A stretch of DNA of 64,000 bases from Shewanella sp. UCD-KL12. GTDB lineage: Bacteria > Pseudomonadota > Gammaproteobacteria > Enterobacterales > Shewanellaceae. The notes below the pieces were generated by a model, which worked only from the letters and a program-made list of their open reading frames with translations, had not been told where the DNA came from and made no database searches. Positions 37,258 to 47,235 of this stretch are shown one piece after another. Positions within the stretch are counted from its first letter, which is position 1. Every line of letters begins with the position of its first letter. A program made the translations under genes and the position numbers. The DNA is taken from the NCBI RefSeq assembly GCF_001957125.1, contig NZ_MPHJ01000001.1, positions 544,407-608,406 of the forward strand, in the 5' to 3' direction.

Positions 37258-40200
37258 ATGTCTGATCCAAGTTTTGTGCATCTACGTGTCCACAGTGACT
37301 TTTCTATGTCTGATGGCCTAGCGAAAGTTAAACCTATCTTAGCTAAGGTGTCAGAGCTAGGTATGCCTGCTGTAGCGCTAACCGATCAGACCAATTTATG
37401 CGGACTGGTGAAGTTTTACGGTGCCTGTCATGGCGCTGGGGTTAAGCCGCTCATAGGGGCAGATTTTTGGGTGAAAGTCCCAGGGTTTGATAAAGACCTT
37501 TGCTCGGTAACTGTACTTGCGATGGACAACGATGGTTACCTGAATTTAACCTTGCTTATCAGTGATGCTTACCTTCGAGGTCATATCGATGACAGAGCTG
37601 TTATCGACCATGAATGGTTAGCAAAGTATAACAAGGGGCTGATACTGCTCTCAGGTGGCCGCCATGGCGATATAGGCAGAGCACTACTAAAAGGTAATCA
37701 GGCACAGGTAGATTCACTGACAGAGTTCTACCAGACTCACTTTCCTGATCGCTACTATCTTGAGCTACTGCGCACAGGGCGCCCAGATGAGGAGAACTAT
37801 CTGCATCTGGCTGTAGCATTGGCTGAAGAGAAAGGCCTACCTGTAGTCGCCACAAACCAAGTGGTCTTTAACAGTCCAGAATTTTTTGAAGCCCACGAGA
37901 TCCGAGTAGCGATTTCTGACGGTTTTACCTTAGCTGATCCCCGCAGACCGAAAAAATACAGCGACCAGCAGTATTTTAAGAGTAGCGAGGAGATGTGCGA
38001 GCTTTTTGCCGATATTCCAGAGGCCGTTCAAAATACGGTAGAGATAGCCAAACGATGTAGTGTCACGGTTCGTCTCGGTGAGTACTTTTTACCTGATTTC
38101 CCCACAGGTGAACAATCCATTGAAGACTTCTTAGTCGCGGTCTCAGAGAAGGGGCTTGAGGAGCGTTTAGAGTTTCTGTTTCCCGATCCTGAGGTGAGAG
38201 CAGAGAAACGTCCAGAGTATGATAAACGTCTCGATGTTGAGCTGAAAGTTATTAACCAGATGGGCTTCCCAGGTTACTTCCTTATCGTGATGGAGTTCAT
38301 TCAGTGGGGGAAAGATCAAGATATCCCTATCGGTCCTGGTCGTGGTTCAGGTGCTGGGTCTTTAGTGGCTTACGCCCTTAAAATTACTGACTTAGACCCT
38401 CTTGAATATGAGCTGCTGTTTGAGCGATTCTTGAACCCAGAGCGTGTCTCCATGCCGGATTTCGATATCGATTTCTGCATGGATAGACGTGATGAGGTTA
38501 TTGACCATGTTGCTGAGCTATATGGTCGTGATGCTGTATCACAGATCATTACCTTCGGTACCATGGCTGCTAAAGCGGTTATTCGTGATGTTGGCCGTGT
38601 ATTAGGTCACCCCTATGGGTTTGTTGACCGTATCTCTAAAATGGTACCTGCAGAGCCTGGGATGACTTTAGCAAAAGCATTTGAGGTAGAGCCAGCGCTG
38701 CAGGAGTCTTATGATGCAGATGAAGAGGTAAAAGATCTTATCGACATGTGTCGTATCCTTGAAGGGGTGACACGTAACGCGGGTAAGCACGCCGGTGGCG
38801 TGGTTATCTCGCCTACGACCATTACCGATTTCTCGCCGCTTTATTGTGACTCAGAGGGGCTTAATCCAGTCACTCAGTTTGATAAAAACGACGTTGAAAC
38901 AGCAGGCTTGGTTAAGTTCGATTTCTTAGGGTTAAGAACCTTGACCATTGTCGACTGGGCGCTGCAGATGGTTAACCCGAAGCAGAAAAGACTGGGCAAG
39001 GAACCTGTGCGTATTGAGTCTATCCCTCTCGATGATCCTGCTAGTTTTAGGTTGTTGCAGCGTTATGAAACCACGGCAGTTTTTCAGCTTGAATCCCGTG
39101 GTATGAAAGATTTGATTAAGCGGCTCCAACCAGATTGCTTTGAAGATATGATTGCACTGGTAGCACTCTTTAGACCAGGCCCTCTACAGTCAGGCATGGT
39201 AGATAACTTTATTGAGCGTAAGCATGGCCGTGAAGCCGTTTCTTATCCTGATGCAGAGTATCAACATGAGTCACTGCAATGGGTGCTTGAGCCTACCTAC
39301 GGGATTATTCTTTACCAAGAGCAGGTGATGCAGATTGCTCAGGTGCTCGCTGGTTACTCACTCGGTGGTGCAGATATGCTCCGCCGTGCTATGGGTAAGA
39401 AGAAGCCTGAGGAGATGGCAAAGCAGCGGGGTACTTTCGAAGAGGGCTCGATTAAGAATGGTGTCGATGGCGAGCTGTCGATGAAAATTTTTGATCTGGT
39501 AGAAAAATTTGCGGGTTATGGTTTCAACAAATCTCACTCAGCCGCTTACGCACTCGTATCTTATCAAACCTTATGGCTAAAGACCCATCACCCCGCTGAG
39601 TTTATGGCCGCGGTAATGTCTGCCGATATGGATAACACAGATAAGATTGTTATCTTGGTCGATGAGTGTGAACGCATGGAGATGCCACTTCTGCCGCCTG
39701 ATGTAAATAAGGGCTTACTAAAATTTAATGTCGATGAAGAGGGTAATATCGTCTACGGCATCGGTGCGATTAAAGGTGTGGGTGATGGTCCTGTAGACTC
39801 AATACTTGAAGCTCGAAAAGATGGTCCTTTTAAAGATCTCTTTGATTTTTGTGCGCGAGTCGATCTGAAAAAACTGAATAAACGCATTATGGAGAAGCTC
39901 ATCTGTGCCGGGGCATTAGACAGCCTAGGACCACACCGAGCCTCTATGATGGCGACATTGCCAGAAGCCGTACGCGCCGCGGATCAAAACGCTAAGGCTG
40001 AAGCGATAGGCCAGCACGATATGTTTGGTTTGCTTAATGATGATCCTGAAGATACTAAGCAGCAGTTTGTTCAGTGCACACCATGGCCTGATAAAGTTTG
40101 GCTTGAGGGTGAGCGAGAAACATTAGGCTTATACCTTACTGGTCACCCAATAAATCAGTATCTCAAAGAGTTAAAGCATTACACCTCTGGGCGCTTAAAG

Positions 40201-40731
40201 GATGTACATCCAACGGAGCGTGGCAAAACCATGAAAGCGGCGGGTCTCGTGATTGGGACTCGAGTGATGATGACCAAGCGTGGCTCTAAAATGGGACTGG
40301 TAACCTTAGATGATAAGAGTGCTCGTCTTGAAGTCATGCTATTCACCGAAGCATTCGAGAAGTTTAATCATCTGCTAGAGAAAGACCGAATTTTGATTAT
40401 CGAAGGAGAGGTGAGTTTTGATGACTTCTCTGGCGGTAATCGAATGACTGCAAGAAATATCATCGATATGGCCGAGGCCCGTAATCATTTTGCCAGAGCT
40501 GTTGAGATTGATTTAGACAGTGATTTGATTGATGAATCTTGGTTAGTGCGCTTTAAAGAGGCTGTTGAGCCATGGAAAGCCGGTGCTGTGCCCGTGATTG
40601 TTAATTATGCTCAACCTCAAGCAAAAGCTCAGTTCAAGCTTGGAGAGAATTGGCGCGTAAATCCAACGGATGAGATGATGTTGGCACTAGAGACTTTGAC
40701 TGGCGCTGGCAAGGTAAGGATCCTCTTTTAG
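37258..40731 (+). CDS. dnaE: DNA polymerase III alpha subunit
   Basis: Replicative polymerase. The 1157-residue protein has an N-terminal PHP domain ([18 protein letters not shown]), the polymerase core with [15 protein letters not shown] and the catalytic [15 protein letters not shown]. It also has the helix-hairpin-helix and beta-binding region, and a C-terminal OB fold ([20 protein letters not shown]). Length is equal to the family norm. The stop codon is followed one base later by tilS; the usual downstream neighbour accA is missing. Confidence 0.98.
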   Translation: MSDPSFVHLRVHSDFSMSDGLAKVKPILAKVSELGMPAVALTDQTNLCGLVKFYGACHGAGVKPLIGADFWVKVPGFDKDLCSVTVLAMDNDGYLNLTLLISDAYLRGHIDDRAVIDHEWLAKYNKGLILLSGGRHGDIGRALLKGNQAQVDSLTEFYQTHFPDRYYLELLRTGRPDEENYLHLAVALAEEKGLPVVATNQVVFNSPEFFEAHEIRVAISDGFTLADPRRPKKYSDQQYFKSSEEMCELFADIPEAVQNTVEIAKRCSVTVRLGEYFLPDFPTGEQSIEDFLVAVSEKGLEERLEFLFPDPEVRAEKRPEYDKRLDVELKVINQMGFPGYFLIVMEFIQWGKDQDIPIGPGRGSGAGSLVAYALKITDLDPLEYELLFERFLNPERVSMPDFDIDFCMDRRDEVIDHVAELYGRDAVSQIITFGTMAAKAVIRDVGRVLGHPYGFVDRISKMVPAEPGMTLAKAFEVEPALQESYDADEEVKDLIDMCRILEGVTRNAGKHAGGVVISPTTITDFSPLYCDSEGLNPVTQFDKNDVETAGLVKFDFLGLRTLTIVDWALQMVNPKQKRLGKEPVRIESIPLDDPASFRLLQRYETTAVFQLESRGMKDLIKRLQPDCFEDMIALVALFRPGPLQSGMVDNFIERKHGREAVSYPDAEYQHESLQWVLEPTYGIILYQEQVMQIAQVLAGYSLGGADMLRRAMGKKKPEEMAKQRGTFEEGSIKNGVDGELSMKIFDLVEKFAGYGFNKSHSAAYALVSYQTLWLKTHHPAEFMAAVMSADMDNTDKIVILVDECERMEMPLLPPDVNKGLLKFNVDEEGNIVYGIGAIKGVGDGPVDSILEARKDGPFKDLFDFCARVDLKKLNKRIMEKLICAGALDSLGPHRASMMATLPEAVRAADQNAKAEAIGQHDMFGLLNDDPEDTKQQFVQCTPWPDKVWLEGERETLGLYLTGHPINQYLKELKHYTSGRLKDVHPTERGKTMKAAGLVIGTRVMMTKRGSKMGLVTLDDKSARLEVMLFTEAFEKFNHLLEKDRILIIEGEVSFDDFSGGNRMTARNIIDMAEARNHFARAVEIDLDSDLIDESWLVRFKEAVEPWKAGAVPVIVNYAQPQAKAQFKLGENWRVNPTDEMMLALETLTGAGKVRILF

Positions 40732-40732
40732 T

Positions 40733-42145
40733 ATGCCAACAAACGGCAAGGCGTTAAGCGGCTTCTCTGTTTATGACCTTATCGATGAGGTTGTAGCGCT
40801 TGCAAGTGTCAAGCAAGGCGCTAAGTTAGTCCTTGCTTACAGTGGTGGGGTTGACTCAGAGCTGTTAGCGAGAGGCTTATCAGAGTTTGCCAAAGTACAT
40901 ACTCAGTTTTCTTATCTGCTTATTCATGTACACCATGGCTTAAGTCAAAATGCCGATCTTTGGGCAGAGCACTGCCGAAATCAGGCTAAAAGCTATCGCT
41001 TACCTATCAAAGTTAGCTATGTTCATGTTGATACCGGTCCGCGCAAGAGTATAGAGGCTGAAGCGAGAACCGCTCGTTATAACGCCATTAAGGCAGAGAT
41101 GAATGCTGGAGATGTGCTATTAACAGGGCATCATTTGGATGATCAACTTGAAACGGTATTACTTGCATTAAAACGAGGTCTCGGTCCAAAGGGCTTATCG
41201 GCTATGGGAAGCGTTCAGCGCTTCGATAATGATAAACTCATGTTACGCCCTCTACTATCTATCGAGCGTGAACAGATTGAGTCTCAAGCGCTATCACTTG
41301 CCCTTAAGCATATTAAGGATGAAAGCAATTTAGATGCTAAGTATGACAGGAACTTTTTACGTCTAGAGATTATTCCAAAGCTCAAGTCACGTTGGCCCTC
41401 TATTGCCACCACGGCCAGTCGTAGTGCTTCTTTATGTGCGCAGCAACAGGTTGTCATTGATGAGGAGGTGAGTGCTCGCTTACCCGATTATCTCGTATTG
41501 CGACAGGGTGACAGTGTTCAGGCTCTCGACCTAGAGCGGTTATCTAGTCAAAGCCCACATTGGCAAGCTTTGCTGTTTAGAGGGTTTATTGAGCATCTTG
41601 GTTTTGCCCCTCTGTCAGTGCAGCAGTTAGAACAAGCGTTATCTCAATTGCTTAGTGCTAAGCCTGATGCAAACCTTGAGTTTAGAGCGGGCGACCTTAT
41701 CATCAGGCGGTTTAGAGGATTAGCTTATCTCAGCTCATTTCGACAAGAGCACCTTTCTCTTGACCAAGATATGCTTATAGAGCTCGATAGCGCTGCGGTT
41801 TTACACATGTTGGACGATATTGAAGTTGCTGTTTCGCCTGTCAGTCAACTGGTTATCTCTAAAACGACAAAGGCAATGGGAGTGCGTTTACCTAAATTGG
41901 CTGAGCAGATCTCTATTCGTTTCTCTGTGGTGGGAAGTACTCGGTGCCAGCCTGCTCAAAGAGCGAAGAGGAGGGAGTTGAAGAAGCTGTGGCAAGAGTA
42001 TGGAATACCACCGTGGCAAAGAGCTCAGGTACCCTTTATCTTTTATAACGAGCAACTTGTCTGTGCTGTAGGCTACTGGGTCGAAAGTGCTTTTGTTGCT
42101 AATGACGGTGAAGCAGGTTTAGCCTTTAGCCAAACAGCGCGCTAA
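40733..42145 (+). CDS. tilS: tRNA(Ile)-lysidine synthase
   Basis: Converts the wobble cytidine of the AUA-reading tRNA(Ile) to lysidine. The 470-residue protein has the PP-loop ATP motif LAYSGGVDSELLARGL, LTGHHLDDQLETVLL and KDESNLDAKYDRNFLRLEI, then the C-terminal substrate-binding domains. The ATG lies one base after the dnaE stop, with only a weak ribosome-binding site inside dnaE, suggesting coupling. In E. coli accA, ldcC and others lie between dnaE and tilS. Confidence 0.95.
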   Translation: MPTNGKALSGFSVYDLIDEVVALASVKQGAKLVLAYSGGVDSELLARGLSEFAKVHTQFSYLLIHVHHGLSQNADLWAEHCRNQAKSYRLPIKVSYVHVDTGPRKSIEAEARTARYNAIKAEMNAGDVLLTGHHLDDQLETVLLALKRGLGPKGLSAMGSVQRFDNDKLMLRPLLSIEREQIESQALSLALKHIKDESNLDAKYDRNFLRLEIIPKLKSRWPSIATTASRSASLCAQQQVVIDEEVSARLPDYLVLRQGDSVQALDLERLSSQSPHWQALLFRGFIEHLGFAPLSVQQLEQALSQLLSAKPDANLEFRAGDLIIRRFRGLAYLSSFRQEHLSLDQDMLIELDSAAVLHMLDDIEVAVSPVSQLVISKTTKAMGVRLPKLAEQISIRFSVVGSTRCQPAQRAKRRELKKLWQEYGIPPWQRAQVPFIFYNEQLVCAVGYWVESAFVANDGEAGLAFSQTAR

Positions 42146-42183
42146 AAATTTTAACACTGATTGCTATTAGAGGCTGTTAGCCA

Positions 42184-43065
42184 CTATTCACCGTCGGCTT
42201 TATAACAACGTCTTCCTGCTGCTTTTGCACGATAAAGTGCTTTATCAGCTCGTTCATACAAAGAGTTGGCCGATTCATCCTTACTCCATTGAGCGATCCC
42301 AAGGCTGGTTTGCACATCATGCTTGTCAAAAAGTGGCTGGCTTTGCATGGCTGATAATATGCGCTCGCACAAGACTTTGGCCGCACTAAGATCGCCACGG
42401 ACTAAGACGACAAATTCATCTCCACCAACACGAAAAGCTTGATCAGTATCTCGAATCGCCTTTGTTAACAGCTGGCCAAACTGAGAAAGTACGTTATCAC
42501 CAAATTGATGACCAAAGACATCATTGAGCTTTTTGAAATTATCAAGGTCAAGAATAATAATCGCCATTTTATTACTATGCCTGCTAGATGTTGCGATAGC
42601 TTTCTTTAAACTCTCAATATAATAATGTCTATTTCCAAGCCGAGTAAGTGAGTCATACATAGCTTGCTGAGACATCTCTTGATATTGGGTCGCGTTAAAT
42701 AGTGGCAAAATAACTAAGGTCTGTAACAACTGTAATTGCTTGGCTTGCGACGGCATTAGCGGCGCACTAATACTGTACTCTAATCGAGCCGTTTTACCTT
42801 GATGCACTATCTGTTGCTTAATGCTAAGCCCTTGCTGTCTTCCCCAACAAAATTGATATTTGTTATATCTGAGCTTAATACCATCGATCGGCAAGTGTTG
42901 GCCCATGATCTTGCCAAAGCAGGCAAAGACTGTCCTTGGATCTAAAGATTCATGTAGCTGTTGGATGATCTGCACAAGATCTGGCTCTTGAGACTGAGAG
43001 CCAAGTATTTCTGGTTGATATCTCGGTTCATCAGAATAAAAATCTGTCGCTAGGCCAAAATCCAT
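42184..43065 (-). CDS. Diguanylate cyclase (GGDEF domain)
   Basis: A 293-residue soluble protein that should make cyclic di-GMP. The C-terminal GGDEF domain (about residues 130-293) has DSLTRLGNRHYYIESLKKAI, the active site RVGGDEFVVLVRG and an allosteric inhibitory site RDTD five residues before GGDEF. Both key features are intact. The N-terminal 120 residues have no membrane segment and look like a GAF-type sensory domain, ligand unknown. It is convergent with tilS. Confidence 0.9.
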   Translation of the reverse strand: MDFGLATDFYSDEPRYQPEILGSQSQEPDLVQIIQQLHESLDPRTVFACFGKIMGQHLPIDGIKLRYNKYQFCWGRQQGLSIKQQIVHQGKTARLEYSISAPLMPSQAKQLQLLQTLVILPLFNATQYQEMSQQAMYDSLTRLGNRHYYIESLKKAIATSSRHSNKMAIIILDLDNFKKLNDVFGHQFGDNVLSQFGQLLTKAIRDTDQAFRVGGDEFVVLVRGDLSAAKVLCERILSAMQSQPLFDKHDVQTSLGIAQWSKDESANSLYERADKALYRAKAAGRRCYKADGE

Positions 43066-43250
43066 AATGAGTACTCCATTATCGCCTGTGTTACTGAGGT
43101 TAACTATCCTCGTTAATGTGTAATTACTAGCAAATACTGTGCCTAAAATAATGTTAATTAAATTTGTCTTTATTTGTCATTCAGTTAATCTTTCAAGTGT
43201 CACTTAAATAAAACCTATGCCAGATTTTTGACTCGGAGTTCAAATTTAGA

Positions 43251-45200
43251 ATGGAACACAGTTTTCTTATTCAAGTTCTTTCGATGCTTGTCATCGCAAT
43301 AATCTCAATAGCCATTCTGAGACGAGCAGGCTTGCCAGCTATTTTGGCTTACTTAGTTACAGGCGTGATCAGTGGACCTTCTGGATTCAACTGGTTTAGT
43401 CAACATCAGATGCAATCGGTGGCGGAGCTCGGTGTCGTACTTTTGATGTTTAGCCTAGGTTTAGAGTTTTCTCTTCCAAGGCTTTGGGCGATGAGGCGAA
43501 CGGTATTTGGACTGGGTAGTGCTCAGGTCATAGTAACAACGCTTCTTGCTGGTTGTATCGCCTTCTTTAGCTCTTTATCTTTGGTTGAGTCTATTGTTGT
43601 GGGCTCAGCGGTGGCACTTTCATCGACCGCTATTGTACTTAAGCTGCTCAATGAGCAAGGCTGGCTAAGGCGACGACATGGTGAGCTGTCGGTCAGTGTA
43701 CTTCTATTTCAAGATTTAGCCGTGGTGCCACTACTGATTTTGCTACCTTTGCTTGCATCAGGTGGTGAGCCACTCTCGCTTCAAAGTATCGGTTATGCGT
43801 TGGCTGAAGGTGTATTAGCCTTTATTGCGCTGATGGCGTTTGGCAAGTGGGGGCTGCCTAGGTTATTTGATGAGGTAGCCCGGTCACGATCAAATGAACT
43901 CTTTATGCTATCAACCTTAGTGGTAGCGCTATTGACTGGTGCGTTAACGCAATGGTTAGGCCTGTCTATGGCTCTGGGTGCCTTTATGGCGGGTATGTTG
44001 CTTGGAGAGAGTCAGTATAAAAGGCAGTTAGAAGCCGATATCAGGCCATTTAGAGATCTCTTAATGGGACTATTTTTTATCTCTATCGGTATGTTGATTG
44101 ATTTCTCTTTAGTGCTGCAATTTTGGTGGCAAATTCTAATCATTCTGATCGCAGTCATAGTCGGCAAGGCGTTGGTGATTTTTGCACTGCTTAGATTAGC
44201 AAAAGAGTCGTTTAGAATCTCAGTCTCTACGGCATTGAGTCTGGCACAAGTTGGTGAGTTCAGTTTTGTGGTACTCGCTTTAGCCGTAAATTATCAGCTG
44301 CTTGAAATTGAGCTGAGTACTAAGCTTGTGATGGTTGCTGTTTTGTCTATGGCTATCGCCCCTTGGCTTGTTAGGCACAGTGTCGATATTGCGCGTCGAA
44401 TGCAGGGGGTAAGATCTAAAGCCGAAAAAACGATGAAAATTGATCCTCAAGTAGAGCATCAAAATGATCTCGTGTTAATTTTGGGCTATGGACGCGTAGG
44501 GCAAACCATTGCACGTTTTATGAAAACCGAAGCAGTCCCTTTCTTAGTGCTAGATTTGGACCCCACAAGGGTCTCAGAGGCGAGAAAAGCTGGAGAGCCT
44601 GTTTATTTTGGTGATGTTTGTAAACGAAGTATTCTTAAGCAGGCCAAGATACGAGATGCAAAGCTAATTGTACTGACCTTCAGTAGTAGCCGAATCCTCG
44701 AAGAGGTGTTGCCTCTTTGTCGCCAGTTAGCGCCTGAAGCGAAGATATTGGTCCGTACGCGAGATGACACAGGTATGCAAGAGTTAGAGGAAGCTGGGGC
44801 GAGTCAGGTGATACCTGAAACCTTAGAGGGAAGCCTGATGTTAGTGTCACAGGTGTTGTATCAATGCGGTGTACCACTAACACGTATCTTGAAACGACTA
44901 GAGTATGAGCGCCGAAATCACTATCAATACCTACATGGTTTCTTCTCTGGGGCTGAAACAGACTTTACCCTAGAACACCTACATGCCGTTGCACTGCCAA
45001 AAGGGGCCAATGTTGTAGGGCAAACTCTCGCCGATATACCTTGGGATAAACTTAGGGTTGAACTCAGAGCGGTAAGGCGAAGTGGCGCAGAAGTAGAAAG
45101 CCCAGATCATGATTGGAGTATACGCTCTGGCGATACCTTAATTCTTTTGGGTAAGCCTCGTCGAATTGAAAAAGCGGAGATCTATCTGCTTCAGGGGTAA
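43251..45200 (+). CDS. Kef-type cation:proton antiporter with TrkA domains (CPA2 family)
   Basis: The 649-residue protein has about 12-13 membrane helices (residues 1-380), including LMFSLGLEFSLPRLWAMRR and ALGAFMAGMLLGESQYKRQ. An RCK/TrkA-N nucleotide-binding domain follows (LVLILGYGRVGQTIARFM at about residue 406, LDLDPTRVSEARKAG), then a TrkA-C domain near the end. This is the KefB/KefC architecture of potassium efflux systems that acidify the cytoplasm. No KefF/KefG-type ancillary gene adjoins it, so glutathione gating is unproven. It lies just ahead of the SGNH hydrolase gene, possibly cotranscribed. Confidence 0.9.
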   Translation: MEHSFLIQVLSMLVIAIISIAILRRAGLPAILAYLVTGVISGPSGFNWFSQHQMQSVAELGVVLLMFSLGLEFSLPRLWAMRRTVFGLGSAQVIVTTLLAGCIAFFSSLSLVESIVVGSAVALSSTAIVLKLLNEQGWLRRRHGELSVSVLLFQDLAVVPLLILLPLLASGGEPLSLQSIGYALAEGVLAFIALMAFGKWGLPRLFDEVARSRSNELFMLSTLVVALLTGALTQWLGLSMALGAFMAGMLLGESQYKRQLEADIRPFRDLLMGLFFISIGMLIDFSLVLQFWWQILIILIAVIVGKALVIFALLRLAKESFRISVSTALSLAQVGEFSFVVLALAVNYQLLEIELSTKLVMVAVLSMAIAPWLVRHSVDIARRMQGVRSKAEKTMKIDPQVEHQNDLVLILGYGRVGQTIARFMKTEAVPFLVLDLDPTRVSEARKAGEPVYFGDVCKRSILKQAKIRDAKLIVLTFSSSRILEEVLPLCRQLAPEAKILVRTRDDTGMQELEEAGASQVIPETLEGSLMLVSQVLYQCGVPLTRILKRLEYERRNHYQYLHGFFSGAETDFTLEHLHAVALPKGANVVGQTLADIPWDKLRVELRAVRRSGAEVESPDHDWSIRSGDTLILLGKPRRIEKAEIYLLQG

Positions 45201-45222
45201 TCGTCATGGAAGAGAGTCGAAT

Positions 45223-45933
45223 ATGCTCTATTATGCAGCGCTAACCTGTTTAGCGCCTTTGCTTGCAGTTCAAGGGCATAGGGTTAGAAAAAATACCCCT
45301 AGACTCAGTGAAGCATCAGGTGAGCGAAGTGGTACGACGGGGGATGGAGCAAAGATCCGTGTGCTCATTTTGGGAGATTCAGCTGCGGCAGGTGTGGGGG
45401 TTGAACATCAACATGATGCACTAAGTGGCTGTTTGACGCGCAGCTTAGCTAAGCAATGCCAGGTTACTTGGTTATTATTGGCAAAGTCAGGTAATAAAAC
45501 CTCAGACTTGATTCGTTTGGTAAAGGCGCAGCCAAAGACTGATTATGATGCTGTTTTACTCTCCATTGGGGTGAACGATCTATTAAGTCCGATAACTGAG
45601 TATGAGTGGCAGAGGCAACAGCAGGAGCTGCTTAGTCTGATAAAGGCGCAGTTTCAATCACCGCATATTTTATTGACGAGTGTGCCACCTATGGAGCATT
45701 TTCCAGCTTTTCCGCAACCCCTTCGCTGGTGCCTAGGGCAAAGAAGTGCCGCTTTTAATCGGCGACTTAAACAGTTGATCTCTACTGAGACTCAATGCAG
45801 TTTAATCCAAATCCCACTTGAGCCTAAGCCTACTGATATGGCTATAGATGGTTTCCATCCTGGCGCCAATATCTACATGCTTTGGGGCAGCCATGCCGCG
45901 AATGAGATAGTAAAAAGTGTCAAGCTAGGTTAA
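45223..45933 (+). CDS. SGNH/GDSL-family hydrolase
   Basis: A 236-residue protein with the GDSL-type nucleophile motif VLILGDSAAAGVGV, the block III motif LSIGVNDLLS and the C-terminal Asp-His pair in DGFHPGANIY. These are hallmarks of SGNH esterases and lipases. A hydrophobic N-terminus (MLYYAALTCLAPLLAVQG) may anchor or export it. The start at 45223 has GGAAGAGAG upstream; a longer frame starting inside the antiporter gene is less likely. Substrate unknown. Confidence 0.87.
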   Translation: MLYYAALTCLAPLLAVQGHRVRKNTPRLSEASGERSGTTGDGAKIRVLILGDSAAAGVGVEHQHDALSGCLTRSLAKQCQVTWLLLAKSGNKTSDLIRLVKAQPKTDYDAVLLSIGVNDLLSPITEYEWQRQQQELLSLIKAQFQSPHILLTSVPPMEHFPAFPQPLRWCLGQRSAAFNRRLKQLISTETQCSLIQIPLEPKPTDMAIDGFHPGANIYMLWGSHAANEIVKSVKLG

Positions 45934-45951
45934 GTCAAAGTTGACCTTTTC

Positions 45952-47085
45952 CTAAATTTCAAAAAATGCTCTTATCTCATCAATCTGACACATGGCATCT
46001 TGATAACCCAAATCAATGAGGGCGCTACAGTAAGCCTGTTCAAATAATAGGTAAGATACAATACTCGAATCTGTGTCCTGCTTTATGCCTATGGGTCTTA
46101 GCATAGCCTTTACGGCCATTGGCATAGCTTGGTAATACTGTGAGGCAAGCTGACTTAAGTCTTCACTAGGTTTAATGACTAAAGTGTCTATATGCGTTAA
46201 AGGTAAATTTTTTCGTTTATCTTCAGGGATCAACTTAAGGGTACTGTTAATCCTTTCTAGTCTTTCCAAGTCACTATTTAATGTATCAGAGAAGATAGTA
46301 TCGAGCAGGTGACCGGTTATGGTGGCCGTTTTAGGATGATGCTCTAACTCTTGTGGTTGCTGTTTATGGGGGCTTTCTAGGTTGATCACCATGATCTTCT
46401 TTGCACCTAAGTGAATAGGACTGCTTAATGGTGCAAGTTGGTGGACTGAGCCGTCGCCATAATAGCCCTGATTGAGCTTTATCGATGGAAAAATAAGTGG
46501 AATAGCTGAGCTTGCCAAGAGGTGATCGGTATTAAGTTGAGTGCGTTGGCCGTTACGTCTATCTCTATGCCAGTCGGGAATATCTTGGCTGCCTTGAAAA
46601 AATGTCACAGACCGAGAGGTGTTATAACAGGAGGTATCTATGCTCAGTGCGTTGAGGGCACCGCTGGCAATATTTCTATCAATTCTGACGAAATTGATAA
46701 GCTGGTTCAGTAGATCCCTTAGGGGATCACTGTTAAATAAGCTTCCAGCATTGGTATTAACCCTGTCATCTTGAAGGCTCATCAGCAGCATTTTGCCTAA
46801 GTGGCCCAAAATACCTGATGCTGAAGATTTATATATCTTACTGGTATGGAAATTACGCCAAACCCATTCGAGTTTGCGTACCCCTAAATGAAAACAGGAA
46901 GCGTGGGTTGCAATTGAGGTGCCATTAATTGCACCTGCAGAGGTACCACAGATTATCTTAAAAGGGATGCCATGGTTGCGTGGGTAAAACTGCACAATCG
47001 CCTTAAGTACCCCTATTTGGTATGCGGCACGAGCGCCACCGCCACCTAGTACTAATGCTGTTTTTTCTGGCAAGATTATCTCCAT
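45952..47085 (-). CDS. Patatin-like phospholipase
   Basis: The 377-residue protein has the patatin oxyanion-hole motif ALVLGGGGARAAYQIGVLKAI at its start, the nucleophile elbow CGTSAGAINGTS (GxSxG) and the catalytic DGS (YYGDGSVHQLAPLSSPIHLG). All three key elements are intact. No signal peptide, so it is cytosolic or injected. The C-terminal third is a helical extension of unknown role. The gene lies downstream of proS but is separated from it by a terminator. Confidence 0.9.
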   Translation of the reverse strand: MEIILPEKTALVLGGGGARAAYQIGVLKAIVQFYPRNHGIPFKIICGTSAGAINGTSIATHASCFHLGVRKLEWVWRNFHTSKIYKSSASGILGHLGKMLLMSLQDDRVNTNAGSLFNSDPLRDLLNQLINFVRIDRNIASGALNALSIDTSCYNTSRSVTFFQGSQDIPDWHRDRRNGQRTQLNTDHLLASSAIPLIFPSIKLNQGYYGDGSVHQLAPLSSPIHLGAKKIMVINLESPHKQQPQELEHHPKTATITGHLLDTIFSDTLNSDLERLERINSTLKLIPEDKRKNLPLTHIDTLVIKPSEDLSQLASQYYQAMPMAVKAMLRPIGIKQDTDSSIVSYLLFEQAYCSALIDLGYQDAMCQIDEIRAFFEI

Positions 47086-47157
47086 CCATAAGTGACTTAA
47101 TTAATTAAAGCCTCTTATCTAAAAGAAAATCAAGGATATTTTTAGAATAATTGGTGT

Positions 47158-47192
47158 AAAAAAACGCATACATAAATAATATGTACGCGTTT
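47158..47192 (-). terminator. Intrinsic terminator after proS
   Basis: AAACGC (47162-47167) and TACATA (47169-47174) pair with TATGTA (47180-47185) and GCGTTT (47187-47192), with one mismatch between the stems. In the minus direction the stem leads into a seven-T run. Confidence 0.85.
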
Positions 47193-47235
47193 AATGCATT
47201 ACTGTTAGCTTGGATACCCTACATGGGCATGCTGA

